In this document: piece by piece, positions 43,316 through 51,651 of the stretch | Layout: each line of letters starts with the position of its first letter | How positions within the stretch are numbered: the stretch's first letter is position 1 | Source: Ornithinimicrobium cavernae | Lineage (GTDB): Bacteria > Actinomycetota > Actinomycetes > Actinomycetales > Dermatophilaceae | Length of the DNA: 64,000 nucleotides | Direction of reading: 5' to 3' | NCBI RefSeq assembly: GCF_003121625.1 | Contig: NZ_QDDJ01000019.1 | Span: 48,583-112,582, forward strand | Notes under the pieces: generated by a model | Told to the model about the DNA's origin: nothing | Seen by the model: only the letters and a program-made list of their open reading frames with translations | The model's database searches: none | Program-made: the position numbers and the translations under genes

Positions 43316-44733
43316 TGGAGTGGACGGTCCTGGGCATCCGTCGCGCGGTCGCCGAACGGAGCACGACGGTGCGTGCGGTCGTGGAGGAGGCGTTGCGGCG
43401 CATCGAGGAGCGCGACGGACCGTTGCACGCGTTCCTCACGGTCTGTGCCGACGAGGCCCTGGCGCAGGCCGACCAGCTGGACGCCCGCCTGGCGGCCGGG
43501 GAGGAGCCGGGCCCGTTGTGCGGCGTGCCGTTCGGGGTGAAGGACCTCTATGAGACGAAGGGTGTGCGCACGACCTACGGCTCCCGGGCCTTCGCCGACA
43601 ACGTGCCGGACCGGGACGCCATTGTGGTGGCCAGGCTGCGGGCCGCGGGTGCGGTGCTGGTCGGCAAGACCAACACCCCCGAGTTCGCGATCTACATCCG
43701 CACGGTGAACGACCTCCAGCCCGAGTCGCGCAACCCGTGGGACCCGAGCCGCACGACCGGCGGGTCCAGCGGCGGCTCCGCTGCGGCGGTCGCCGCCGGC
43801 ATGGTGCCCTTCGCAGTCGCCAGCGACGGTGGTGGCTCGACGCGCATCCCCTCGGCACTGTGCGGGCTGGTCGGCATCCTGCCCTCCCGGGGCACGGTCC
43901 CACGCGGTGGTTTCATCGGCACCCGGCGCTTCTCGTCCTCCGGCCCGGTCACCACCACGGTGGACGACGCGGCCGCGGTGCTGGCCGTCATGGCCGGCCC
44001 CTCCGACAGTGACCCCGTGTCGCGGGGACTCAGCCCCACCGGCGTCCTCGCGGAGCCGTGGCCGCAGGACCGGCCGGCTCGGCTGCGGTGGGTCGGCGAC
44101 AGCGGCGTGCCCGGGGCCGAGACCGACGTGGTCAGCCACGTCTCGGCCGGCGTCCGCCGGTTCGCGGCAGAGACCGGACACTCCCTCACGGCGGAGCCCG
44201 TCAGCCTCGACTCGTCGCGGTTCAGCGACGACTTTTACGTGATGATGCAGGCGGACCGTATCTCCACGGGTGGTGGCGACCTGCTCACCGACCCGGGGAC
44301 CAGGGAGCAGCTGACCGGCTATGCCCGGCACCACTTCCAGCGGGGCACCCAGGTGAGCGGTGCGGCATACTCCCGCGCCCTGGAGACGCAGCTGGTCGCC
44401 ACCGAGCACCTGCTGGGCCTGCTCGAGGGGCACGACGCACTGCTGACGCCCACCCTGGCGTTCGTGGCGCCTCCGGTCCCCGAGGGGCCGGAGGCACTCC
44501 CCGAGGACGCCCGTCGGGGCTTCGTCGCCTTCACCTTCCTCATGAACTACACCGGCTTCCCCGCGGTCACGGTGCCCTGCGGGACGGTGCGCTCGCTGCC
44601 CGTGGGCCTGCAGCTCATCGGTCGGCCCGGGTCCGAGCCGATGCTGCTGGACCTGGCCAGGCAGTTCCAGGACGGCACCGCCCCCGTCGGGCTGCCAGCC
44701 CGATCCACCCTGACAGAAGGAGTCACCCCGTGA
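43315..44733 (+). CDS. Amidase-signature hydrolase
   Basis: 472 residues. The Ser-cisSer-Lys triad is visible: Lys in GVPFGVKDLYE, then TTGGSSGGSAAAVAAG and SDGGGSTRIPSALCGL. It cleaves an amide bond in the cytoplasm; the family covers aryl and aliphatic amides, glutaminyl-tRNA, nylon oligomers and indoleacetamide. ATG 43315 overlaps the SDR stop (TGATG). A GTG at 43288 is less likely. Downstream overlap GTGA couples it to the deacetylase. Confidence 0.88.
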   Translation: MEWTVLGIRRAVAERSTTVRAVVEEALRRIEERDGPLHAFLTVCADEALAQADQLDARLAAGEEPGPLCGVPFGVKDLYETKGVRTTYGSRAFADNVPDRDAIVVARLRAAGAVLVGKTNTPEFAIYIRTVNDLQPESRNPWDPSRTTGGSSGGSAAAVAAGMVPFAVASDGGGSTRIPSALCGLVGILPSRGTVPRGGFIGTRRFSSSGPVTTTVDDAAAVLAVMAGPSDSDPVSRGLSPTGVLAEPWPQDRPARLRWVGDSGVPGAETDVVSHVSAGVRRFAAETGHSLTAEPVSLDSSRFSDDFYVMMQADRISTGGGDLLTDPGTREQLTGYARHHFQRGTQVSGAAYSRALETQLVATEHLLGLLEGHDALLTPTLAFVAPPVPEGPEALPEDARRGFVAFTFLMNYTGFPAVTVPCGTVRSLPVGLQLIGRPGSEPMLLDLARQFQDGTAPVGLPARSTLTEGVTP

Positions 44734-45554
44734 CCACGCCGGTCCTGCTCACCTTCGACATGGACGCCGAGACCCTGTGGACGGCCCGGGACCCGGAGTC
44801 GACCAACCGGCCCGTCTGGCTCTCCCAGGGACACTACGGACCGAACGTCGGCCTGCCCCGCATCCTGTCCCTCCTCGAGCGCTACGAGGTGGCCGCCACC
44901 TTCTTCATCCCGGGTCTCGTCGTCGAGCGCTACCCGGCCGCCGTGGAGAGCATCCTCGAGGCCGGGATCGAGATCGAGCACCACTCCTACTCCCACGCCT
45001 GGTCCGAGACGCTGACGGCCGAGCAGGAGGCCGAGGAGTTCCAGCGCGGCTGGGACGCGATCGTCTCCGCGACGGGCCGCGAGCCGCGGGGCTGGCGCTC
45101 ACCTGCCGGGGAGCTGACGCCGCACACGGTGGGACTCATGGAGCAGTTCGGGTTCGACTTCTCCAGCAACCTGTTCGGCTCGGACTCGGCCCACTTCCTG
45201 GCCGACGGTGACCGGACGACCGAGATCGTCGAGCTGCCGTTCGCCTGGGCGCTGGACGACGCACCCTTCTTCCTCTACAGCAACCGGCTGCCGGGCAGGA
45301 GCATGTCGGCGCCCAGCGCCGTGCTGGAGACCTGGACGCTGGAGTACGACGGCATCAGCCAGGAGGACGACACCCACTTCATGCTGGGCATGCACCCGCA
45401 GGTCGTGGGCCGCCCCTCACGGCTGTGGGTCCTCGAGCAGACCATCCGCCACATCCAGGAGGCCGGCACCGGCGAGTTCCTCGGCTGCGCGGGGTATGCG
45501 GAGCGGGTGCGCCCGCGACTGACCGACGGTCATGCCGGTGTCGGCCGTGCCTGA
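44730..45554 (+). CDS. Polysaccharide deacetylase / PuuE-type hydrolase
   Basis: 274 residues with the NodB fold. LLTFDMDAETLW replaces the usual TFDDG motif and resembles the allantoinase/cyclic-imidase branch (PuuE). HHSYSH is the metal-binding His pair and GWRSPAGELT the catalytic-Arg motif; MLGMHPQVVG is the late His motif. No signal peptide, so it is cytoplasmic, which argues for a small C-N substrate rather than a polysaccharide. AGAAGGAG is 7 bases before GTG 44730. Confidence 0.85.
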   Translation: MTTPVLLTFDMDAETLWTARDPESTNRPVWLSQGHYGPNVGLPRILSLLERYEVAATFFIPGLVVERYPAAVESILEAGIEIEHHSYSHAWSETLTAEQEAEEFQRGWDAIVSATGREPRGWRSPAGELTPHTVGLMEQFGFDFSSNLFGSDSAHFLADGDRTTEIVELPFAWALDDAPFFLYSNRLPGRSMSAPSAVLETWTLEYDGISQEDDTHFMLGMHPQVVGRPSRLWVLEQTIRHIQEAGTGEFLGCAGYAERVRPRLTDGHAGVGRA

Positions 45555-46251
45555 CCCGGGTCGCCGGATCGCGGTCGTCACCGGAGGCCTGGGGGCCATC
45601 GGGGCGGCGGTGTGCACGGCCCTGCGGCACGAGGGTGCCGACGTGGTCGTGGCCGATCTGGCACCCGGCGACGCGGTGTCGGTCGACATCACCGACGAGA
45701 CCTCCGTGGTGGCCTTCGCCAACCACGTCCGTCGCACCCACGGCCGGTGCGACGTGCTGGTCAACAGCGCCGGCGTCGCGCCGGTCGGGGACGGCCTCGC
45801 CTGCACGGTGGCCGAGTGGAACGACGCCTTTGCCGTCAATGTCACCGGCGCCTGGCTGATGACCAAGCACCTGGCGCCGCTCATGCCGGAGGGGGCGTCC
45901 GTCGTCAATGTCGCATCCGGGGCGGGGCTGCGACCGGCCCCGGGCATGGCGGCCTACGTGGCCTCCAAGCACGCCGTCGTGGGTCTGACCCGCTCCCTGG
46001 CCCTCGACCTTGCCGGGCGGGGGATCCGCGTCAACTGCGTGGCTCCCGGACCGGTCGACAGCCCGCTCAACGACCTGGTCCGCTCGCAACGCGAGCCGGT
46101 GGATGCGGGGGTCCCGGGCGAGCGCAACGTCCTGGGCCGGTCCGCGACCCCCGACGAGATCGCGGCGGCGATCAGCTTCCTGGCCTCACCGCGCACTGGC
46201 TTCGTCACCGGCTCGACCCTGGCCGTCGACGGCGGCCGCACGATGCACTGA
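45532..46251 (+). CDS. Short-chain dehydrogenase/reductase (second in operon)
   Basis: 239 residues. VVTGGLGAIGAAVCTALRHEG, NSAGVAPVG, NVASGAGLRPAPGMAAYVASK and FVTGSTLAVDGGR give a complete classical SDR. It overlaps the deacetylase by 23 bases; a GTG at 45547 would reduce this. Different enough from the SDR at 42533 to act on another step. Confidence 0.86.
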   Translation: MPVSAVPDPGRRIAVVTGGLGAIGAAVCTALRHEGADVVVADLAPGDAVSVDITDETSVVAFANHVRRTHGRCDVLVNSAGVAPVGDGLACTVAEWNDAFAVNVTGAWLMTKHLAPLMPEGASVVNVASGAGLRPAPGMAAYVASKHAVVGLTRSLALDLAGRGIRVNCVAPGPVDSPLNDLVRSQREPVDAGVPGERNVLGRSATPDEIAAAISFLASPRTGFVTGSTLAVDGGRTMH

Positions 46252-46281
46252 CCCCCACCCCCACCCCGATTGGAGTCACCG

Positions 46282-47379
46282 ATGTATCCCCACCTTGACC
46301 GCCGCGGTTTCCTGAAGGCCAGCAGTCTGGCCCTGATGGGCGTAGGCCTGGCCGGCTCGCTCGGCGCCTGTGCCCGCTCCGGCGGTGAGGGCGCCGCCAA
46401 CGGAGGTGCCCAGAACGTCCTGAAGATCAACAGCTTCGGCGGCACCTTCCAGGAGGCCGTCCAGAGTGTCGTTGTCGACCCCTTCCAGGAGAAGTTCGAC
46501 GCACAGGTCAGCGTCACCACCGCCATCTCGAGCGAGGCGCTGACCCAGCTGCGCTCGTCCCCCGAGGGCAAGCCGGCTCTCGACGTGGCCTACATGGACC
46601 TCGTCCCGATCTACCAGGCCAGGGCCGCAGGACTGCTGCAGCCCATGGACCGGGCCAAGATCCCCAGCCTGGGCGAGATGTACCCGCTCGCCGTCGACGA
46701 GGAGGGCTACTGGGTGGCCGAGCTGGTCTCGATGACCGGGATCGCCTACAACACCGAGCACGTCAAGACCCCGCCGACGTCGTGGAAGCAGCTGTGGGAC
46801 AAGGAGTACGAGGGCCGGGTCGCGATCAGCAACGTCTCGGGCACCGCCGGCTACCAGTTCCTCGCGCAGATGGCCCGGATCCACGGCGGGAGCGAGACGG
46901 AGATCGACCCGGGGTTCGAGGCGGTCGCCAAGCTCAAGCCCAACCTGGCCGCGATCTACAACACCCCGGACGAGATGAGCCGGCTGCTCTCGAGCGGGGA
47001 GGCGTGGCTCGGCCCCTGGTACGCCGACCGGCTCAGCTCCCTCAAGCGCCAGGGCGCGCCCGTGGCGTTCGTGACACCGGAGGAGGGGGCGATGGCCATC
47101 CTGTCCTCGATGTGCATCCCCAAGGGCACCTCCCAGCTCGACCTGGCCCACAACTACATCGACTTCCAGATCTCCGCGGAGGTGAACAAGAAGTTCATCA
47201 CCACGATCGCCGAGGGCCCGACCAACAGCACGGTCGAGCTCGACCAGGCCTTCCTGGACGAGAACTACATCCCCTACGGCACGGAGGCGATCGAGCAGCT
47301 GGTCGCCCTCGACAACCAGGCGATCGCCGAGAACCTGGCCGACTGGGTCACCCGCTGGCAGTCCGAGATCGCGAACTGA
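46282..47379 (+). CDS. Polyamine-type ABC transporter substrate-binding protein (PotD-like)
   Basis: 365 residues. The N-terminus has a twin-arginine pattern (DRRGFLKASS) and a lipobox (LGAC), so it may be Tat-exported and lipid-anchored. The mature part resembles PotD/opine-type proteins: VLKINSFGGTFQEAV, GIAYNTEHVKTPPTSWKQLW, AAIYNTPDEMSRLL. It ends an operon that begins with the ATPase 6.5 kb upstream. TGGAG is 7 bases before ATG 46282. Confidence 0.87.
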   Translation: MYPHLDRRGFLKASSLALMGVGLAGSLGACARSGGEGAANGGAQNVLKINSFGGTFQEAVQSVVVDPFQEKFDAQVSVTTAISSEALTQLRSSPEGKPALDVAYMDLVPIYQARAAGLLQPMDRAKIPSLGEMYPLAVDEEGYWVAELVSMTGIAYNTEHVKTPPTSWKQLWDKEYEGRVAISNVSGTAGYQFLAQMARIHGGSETEIDPGFEAVAKLKPNLAAIYNTPDEMSRLLSSGEAWLGPWYADRLSSLKRQGAPVAFVTPEEGAMAILSSMCIPKGTSQLDLAHNYIDFQISAEVNKKFITTIAEGPTNSTVELDQAFLDENYIPYGTEAIEQLVALDNQAIAENLADWVTRWQSEIAN

Positions 47380-47389
47380 GGCAGGCGTC

Positions 47390-47422
47390 GACGACGCGGT
47401 CGGGCAGCGCCGCCGCGTCGTC
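47390..47422. terminator. Hairpin between convergent genes
   Basis: GACGACGCGG (47390-47399) pairs with CCGCGTCGTC (47413-47422), a perfect 10-bp stem with a 13-base loop, just after the binding-protein stop and before the convergent tetR stop. No T-tract. Confidence 0.7.
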
Positions 47423-47433
47423 GGGCCGGTGGT

Positions 47434-47994
47434 CTAGCGGGCCGGCTGCAGCGCCATCGACACCACGCGTGCCACGCCGGCGAGGTCCGGAGCGACCTCA
47501 CCGGTCCGCACGGTGTTCGCCCGGTCGAGCATCGCCGCGACAAAGGTGTGCGCGGCGTCCCGACGCAGCCCGGGGTCCAGGACCACGCCGACGGTGCGGT
47601 CGAGCACGTTCTCGGTGAGGGCGACGAGGTTCTGGCGGAGGTGCCGGAGGTGCTTGCCGACCTCCGGGTGGGTCCCTGCCTCGCGGAACAGGATCGTGCG
47701 GAGGGTCGCCGAGGCGTGCTCGGCGAGGCCGACGTGCTCATCGAGGCGGATCAGAGAGGTGGTCGCGTCGCCGGGCTCGACGACCCGGTCGGCCTCGTCC
47801 GGGCCGTGCGTCGGCAGCCGCTCGGTGACCAGCGCGAGCAGCAGGTCGATCTTGTGCGGGAAGTAGTAGAAGACCAGACCCTTGGGCACCTTCGCCTCCG
47901 CGGCGACCCGGGCGGTCGGGGTGGCGTCGAAGCCGGACTCGGCGAAGAGCCGCTCGGCGGCATCGAGGATCGACGTGCGACGGTCCTGGGCCAT
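47434..47994 (-). CDS. TetR/AcrR-family regulator
   Basis: 186 residues. The HTH is RRTSILDAAERLFAESGFDA followed by VPKGLVFYYFPHKIDLLLAL. GAGAGGAGAG precedes ATG 47994. It lies 62 bases downstream of the SPW gene on the same strand. The palindrome upstream of that gene (48488-48503) is a good site for it, making a small autoregulated pair. The ligand is unknown. Confidence 0.86.
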   Translation of the reverse strand: MAQDRRTSILDAAERLFAESGFDATPTARVAAEAKVPKGLVFYYFPHKIDLLLALVTERLPTHGPDEADRVVEPGDATTSLIRLDEHVGLAEHASATLRTILFREAGTHPEVGKHLRHLRQNLVALTENVLDRTVGVVLDPGLRRDAAHTFVAAMLDRANTVRTGEVAPDLAGVARVVSMALQPAR

Positions 47995-48056
47995 AGCTCT
48001 CCTCTCAGCGCCCGGGTGTGCCGGCGGACCGGGCCGGTCCGCCGGCAGTGCGGGCG

Positions 48057-48416
48057 TCAGTGCGCCACGGCGTGGTGCTCCCGGTGCAGCCGGTTGCTCT
48101 CCGGCAGAGCCAGGCCGCCGGCGATGATGGCGACGGCGCCGACGATCCAGGCCGTCCAGGCCATCGGCATCATGTCGCTGAAGCCCATCACCCACGGTGA
48201 GATGACGAAGAGCGCGCCCAGCACGACGTGGGCGATCTCGGAGTTGCGGTCGTCCGGCGTCGCCAGCGACCACAGTGAGACTGCTGCGGTGAGAACTCCC
48301 AGCGCGACCATCGTCCAGGTCGCCCTGGTGGTCGTCTCGGTCCACAGCGGTGCGAGGGCTGCGTAGGCGCCAGCCAGCAGCGCCGCCCAGTCCTGCCATC
48401 GTGTCCACTTCTTCAT
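48057..48416 (-). CDS. SPW-repeat membrane protein
   Basis: 119 residues with four hydrophobic segments and two SPW-type repeats (GAYAALAPLW and LGALFVISPWVMGF). Such small membrane proteins are common in actinobacteria and proteobacteria, with no known function. GGAGGTTTGCC precedes ATG 48416. Probably first gene of an SPW-tetR operon. Confidence 0.83.
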   Translation of the reverse strand: MKKWTRWQDWAALLAGAYAALAPLWTETTTRATWTMVALGVLTAAVSLWSLATPDDRNSEIAHVVLGALFVISPWVMGFSDMMPMAWTAWIVGAVAIIAGGLALPESNRLHREHHAVAH

Positions 48417-48487
48417 GGCAAACCTCCATCTCTGAGCCGGTACCCGTCGACCGTCCTGGAGGCGGGTGCTCTTATTCTCCGGCCTGA

Positions 48488-48503
48488 TTGACCGCCCGGT
48501 CAA
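48488..48503. promoter_or_regulatory. TetR-type palindrome upstream of SPW-tetR
   Basis: TTGACCG-CC-CGGTCAA is a perfect 7-bp inverted repeat with a 2-base centre. It lies 72 bases before the SPW start and its outer TTGACC, read on the minus strand, could also be a -35 box. TTGACCG-N2-CGGTCAA is a common TetR-family operator form. Confidence 0.65.
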
Positions 48504-48614
48504 GAGGTGCGGTGAGCAGGTCTCGTCGCTAGTGTCGGAGCGGACGACCGCGACGGACGGCGCGCCGCCGGGGCCGGGTCCACACGGGCGTTCCGGGACC
48601 ACGGAGGAGAGCTC

Positions 48615-49370
48615 ATGACGACGTTCGGCCGATCTGATGACCTCGAGGGGGCCGAGTTCGTCGGCGCGAACCTCAGGGGTGCGCGCTTCCGCGACAGTGA
48701 CCTGACCGGCGTCGTGGTGCGGGGCAGCGAGATCGCCGGGATCGAGCTCGACTCACCGTGGCTGACGGAGGGCGACGGCTCCCTGCTCGTCAACGGCGTC
48801 GACATCGTGCCCCTGGTGGACGCGGCGCTGAACGACCGGTTCCCGGGCCGCGCACAACGGCGCGCGAGCGACCCCGAGGGGCTGCGGTCCGCGTGGGCCG
48901 CCCTCGAGCAGACCTGGGAGGGCACGCTCGCCCGCGTCGCCGGTATGCCGGAGGGCACGGTCGAGGAGTCGGTGGCCGGCGAGTGGTCGTTCAGCCAGAC
49001 ACTGCGCCACCTGGTCATGGCCACGGACACCTGGCTCGGCAAAGCCGTCCTGCGGGCGGAGCAGCCCTACCACCCGCTCGGCCTGGCCAACGCCGGGGCG
49101 GAGGAGGACGGGCTTGACCTGTCGCCCTTCACGACGGAGGCCCCGAGCTACCCGGACGTGCTCCGCGCCAGGTCCGAGCGAGTCAGGATGGTGCGCGACT
49201 TCCTCGGGCAGGTGACCCCGGCCGTCCTGGCAGAACCGCGCACCAACCCCTGGGCGCCGCAGCACGCGGAGACGGTCCTGTCCTGCCTGCACACGATCCT
49301 CGAGGAGGAATGGGAGCACCACAGGTACGCGGTGCGCGACCTCGACGCGCTCGAGGCGCGCCCCGGCTGA
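48615..49370 (+). CDS. DinB-family protein with N-terminal pentapeptide repeats
   Basis: 251 residues. Residues about 8-50 (LEGAEFVGANLRGARFRDSD) are pentapeptide repeats. The rest is a DinB/YfiT-type four-helix domain with metal-site residues in SFSQTLRHLVMATDTWLG and EEEWEHHRYAVRDL. DinB-fold enzymes include mycothiol- and bacillithiol-dependent transferases; mycothiol use would fit an actinobacterium (inference). GGAGAG lies 4 bases before ATG. Confidence 0.8.
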   Translation: MTTFGRSDDLEGAEFVGANLRGARFRDSDLTGVVVRGSEIAGIELDSPWLTEGDGSLLVNGVDIVPLVDAALNDRFPGRAQRRASDPEGLRSAWAALEQTWEGTLARVAGMPEGTVEESVAGEWSFSQTLRHLVMATDTWLGKAVLRAEQPYHPLGLANAGAEEDGLDLSPFTTEAPSYPDVLRARSERVRMVRDFLGQVTPAVLAEPRTNPWAPQHAETVLSCLHTILEEEWEHHRYAVRDLDALEARPG

Positions 49371-49391
49371 GCGTCGGCACCCGAGGGGGCG

Positions 49392-49757
49392 TCAGTCGTC
49401 GCTGCCGTGCGTGTCGTACCGGTAGTAGGCGTAGAGCTGCTTCTCCTGCGCAGCCGAGAGGTGGTGCTCGTGGTGGGAGATGTACTCCTCCGCGACCAGG
49501 GGTGCGTCCTCGATGAGGCCCTTGCCGAACCCGACCCTCAACCGCGGCGGGTCGCTCTCCCCGTCCATCTCGGCCCCCCGGAGCGGGACGTAGGTCTCGT
49601 GGCCGGCATACAGGCCCGTCTGCACGGTGACCCACTCCAGGTCCCCGGTGCTCTCGTCGAAGAACATCCGGCCGATGCGGCCCACCGTCCGGCCGTGGTT
49701 GTCCTCCACCTCCGCCTGGTTGGCGATGAGGTCGTGGAGCTGCTCCTTGGTGATCAT
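49392..49757 (-). CDS. PRC-barrel domain protein
   Basis: 121 residues. VEDNHGRTVGRIGRMFFDES and WVTVQTGLYAGHETYVPLRG form a PRC barrel, followed by a His-rich helical tail (EYISHHEHHLS). The DUF2382 domain often attached in stress proteins is absent. GGAGGAGCAAGCC precedes ATG 49757. Probable general stress role. Confidence 0.82.
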   Translation of the reverse strand: MITKEQLHDLIANQAEVEDNHGRTVGRIGRMFFDESTGDLEWVTVQTGLYAGHETYVPLRGAEMDGESDPPRLRVGFGKGLIEDAPLVAEEYISHHEHHLSAAQEKQLYAYYRYDTHGSDD

Positions 49758-49856
49758 GGCTTGCTCCTCCCGTTCAGGGGGCTGACCCGCTCAACGCAAC
49801 CACTCTCCGGGTCGGTGCGCAACACCGTCCGCCGGTCGGATCGTTAGGCTCGGGGC

Positions 49857-50273
49857 GTGCGCACCCTCGGCAACGTCCTGTGGTTCCTCCTGGCCGGCTG
49901 GTGGCTCGCGCTGCTCTATCTGGTCGCCGGCCTCTTCGCGTGCGTGCTGATCATCACCATCCCGTTCGGCATCGCCTCGTTCCGGTTGGCCGGCTTCGTC
50001 GTCTGGCCGTTCGGGCGGACGGCCGTCTGGCGGCGCGATGCGGGCTTCTGGTCGGTGGTGGGGAACATCATCTGGATCCTGCTGCTGGGCTGGGAGCTGG
50101 CGATCGGTCACCTGCTGGCCGGGCTGTTCCTCTGTCTCACCATCGTGGGGATCCCGTTCGGCATCGCCTGCTGGAAGATGGTGCCGCTGGCGCTGCTCCC
50201 CCTGGGTCAGGAGGTCGTGCCGGTAGCCCGCGCACACCACGACCGGTTCGCGGTGCCCCAGCCTCAGCGCTGA
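49857..50273 (+). CDS. YccF-domain membrane protein
   Basis: 138 residues made of two homologous YccF repeats, each with a hydrophobic hairpin ending in IPFGIA (TIPFGIASFRLAGF and GIPFGIACWKMVPL). Inner-membrane protein of unknown function. TAGGCT (49845-49850) lies 6 bases before GTG with no Shine-Dalgarno, so it is probably leaderless. The end overlaps a convergent gene by 10 bases. Confidence 0.85.
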   Translation: MRTLGNVLWFLLAGWWLALLYLVAGLFACVLIITIPFGIASFRLAGFVVWPFGRTAVWRRDAGFWSVVGNIIWILLLGWELAIGHLLAGLFLCLTIVGIPFGIACWKMVPLALLPLGQEVVPVARAHHDRFAVPQPQR

Positions 50274-50734
50274 TCCAGGAGCGTGAGGGCGAGCTCCACC
50301 GCCGCGCTGGCGTCCGGTGCGGGGAGGGGACCCTCGGGCAGGTCCCAGCCGCGGACCATCACGACCGGGACGCCGGTCCGCACCGCGAGGGCGACCTCGC
50401 TGAGCGTGCCCCAGCTGCCGCCGACGCAGATGATCGCGTCACAGGTGCGGACGAGCAGGGCGTTGCGCATCTCACCCATCCCGGTGGGCAGGGCGATCGT
50501 CAGGTGCTCGTTCCCCTCGTCCCGCACCGCACCGGGCAGTATGCCGACAGTCACCCCGCCAGCGACCGAGGCACCTCTCGAGGTGGCCTCCATGACGCCG
50601 CCCAGGCCGCCGGTGACCACGATGCACCCGGCGATGGCGAGCAGGCGGCCGACCTCCGCCGCCTCGGCGAGCACCTCCTCGGTGACGTCGGAGCCGGGCC
50701 CGACCACGCCGACATACTGCGCTGTGCGTGACAC
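50264..50734 (-). CDS. LOG/TIGR00725-family Rossmann protein
   Basis: 156 residues. The fold shows VTGGLGGVMEATSRGA and a P-loop-like CVGGSWGTLSEVALA, the signature of the TIGR00725 branch of the LOG/MoCo-carrier superfamily. Cytokinin-activating LOG enzymes use PGGxGTxxE; here it is VGGSWGTLSE. A nucleotide or cofactor-binding role is likely. ATG/GTG start follows the ECH stop by a few bases on the same strand. Confidence 0.78.
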   Translation of the reverse strand: MSRTAQYVGVVGPGSDVTEEVLAEAAEVGRLLAIAGCIVVTGGLGGVMEATSRGASVAGGVTVGILPGAVRDEGNEHLTIALPTGMGEMRNALLVRTCDAIICVGGSWGTLSEVALAVRTGVPVVMVRGWDLPEGPLPAPDASAAVELALTLLDQR

Positions 50735-50737
50735 GTC

Positions 50738-51532
50738 CTAACGGTCCGACCAGGTGGGCTGCCGCTTCTCCAGGAACGCGCAGATGCCCTCCTGGGCGTC
50801 GGCGGCGAGGGCATTCATCGTCATGACCGTCTTGGCGTAGTCGTAGGCCGAGTGCTGGTCCCGGGAGATCTGGGCGTAGAACGCCTCCTTGCCGATGCCC
50901 GTGACCACCGAGCTCGCGGCGGCGATCTGCCCGGCCAGCTCACGGGTGCGCGAGGCGAGCCGGTCGGCGGGGACGACCTCGTTGACCAGGCCCCAGTCGG
51001 CGGCGGTCGGCGCGTCGATCGGGACACCGGTGAGGAGCAGCTGCATGGCGCGCTTCTGGCCCACGACGCGGCTGATCGCGACCATCGGGGTGGAGCAGAA
51101 CAGGCCGATCTTCACACCCGGCGTGCCGAAGCGGGCCCCCTCCTCGGCGACGACCAGGTCGCAGGTGGCCGCGAGCTGGCAGCCGGCGGCGGTGGCGATG
51201 CCCTGCACCTGGGCGATGACCGGCTGCGGGATGGACTGGACCAGCTCCATCAGCTCGCAGCAGCGGTCGAAGATCTCGCGGTACTCCTCGACGCTGCGGC
51301 CGGTCATCTCCCCGAGGTCGTGGCCGGCGCTGAAGGCCGGACCCGCCCCGGCCAGGATCACGACCGAGACGTCCCGGCGGGAGCCGAGCCCGCGCAGCAC
51401 CTCGATCAGCTCGCTCATCAGCGCCAGGGAGAGGGCGTTGCGCTTCTCGGGGCGGTTGAGCGTCACCGTCGCGACGCGGGCCTCGGCGTCGATCTCGGTG
51501 AGCACGGTGGGGGCGGCGACGGTGGTGGTCAT
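50738..51532 (-). CDS. Enoyl-CoA hydratase/isomerase-family protein (ECHDC3-like)
   Basis: 264 residues. The oxyanion segments AGAGPAFSAGHDLGEM and ATAAGCQLAATCDLVVAEE and the motif GVKIGLFCSTPMVAISRVVG resemble ECHDC3-type crotonases. The two Glu acid/base residues of true enoyl-CoA hydratase are replaced (Gln in GCQL, Gly in FGTPGV), so simple hydration is doubtful. It may isomerise or hydrolyse an acyl-CoA. Confidence 0.8.
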   Translation of the reverse strand: MTTTVAAPTVLTEIDAEARVATVTLNRPEKRNALSLALMSELIEVLRGLGSRRDVSVVILAGAGPAFSAGHDLGEMTGRSVEEYREIFDRCCELMELVQSIPQPVIAQVQGIATAAGCQLAATCDLVVAEEGARFGTPGVKIGLFCSTPMVAISRVVGQKRAMQLLLTGVPIDAPTAADWGLVNEVVPADRLASRTRELAGQIAAASSVVTGIGKEAFYAQISRDQHSAYDYAKTVMTMNALAADAQEGICAFLEKRQPTWSDR

Positions 51533-51553
51533 CGGTGGATCCTTTCGGCGGCG

Positions 51554-51577
51554 GTCCGTGCCAGCCTACGCACGGAC
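51554..51577 (-). terminator. Hairpin downstream of the MocR gene
   Basis: GTCCGTGC (51554-51561) pairs with GCACGGAC (51570-51577) around an 8-base loop, between the MocR stop and the start of the crotonase gene on the same strand. Confidence 0.55.
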
Positions 51578-51651
51578 GCGCAGACCGGGCAGGCCCCCGG
51601 TCAGCCGGCCCCTGGCACCCGGCCGGCGCGACGGCATACGGACGCAGCGGG

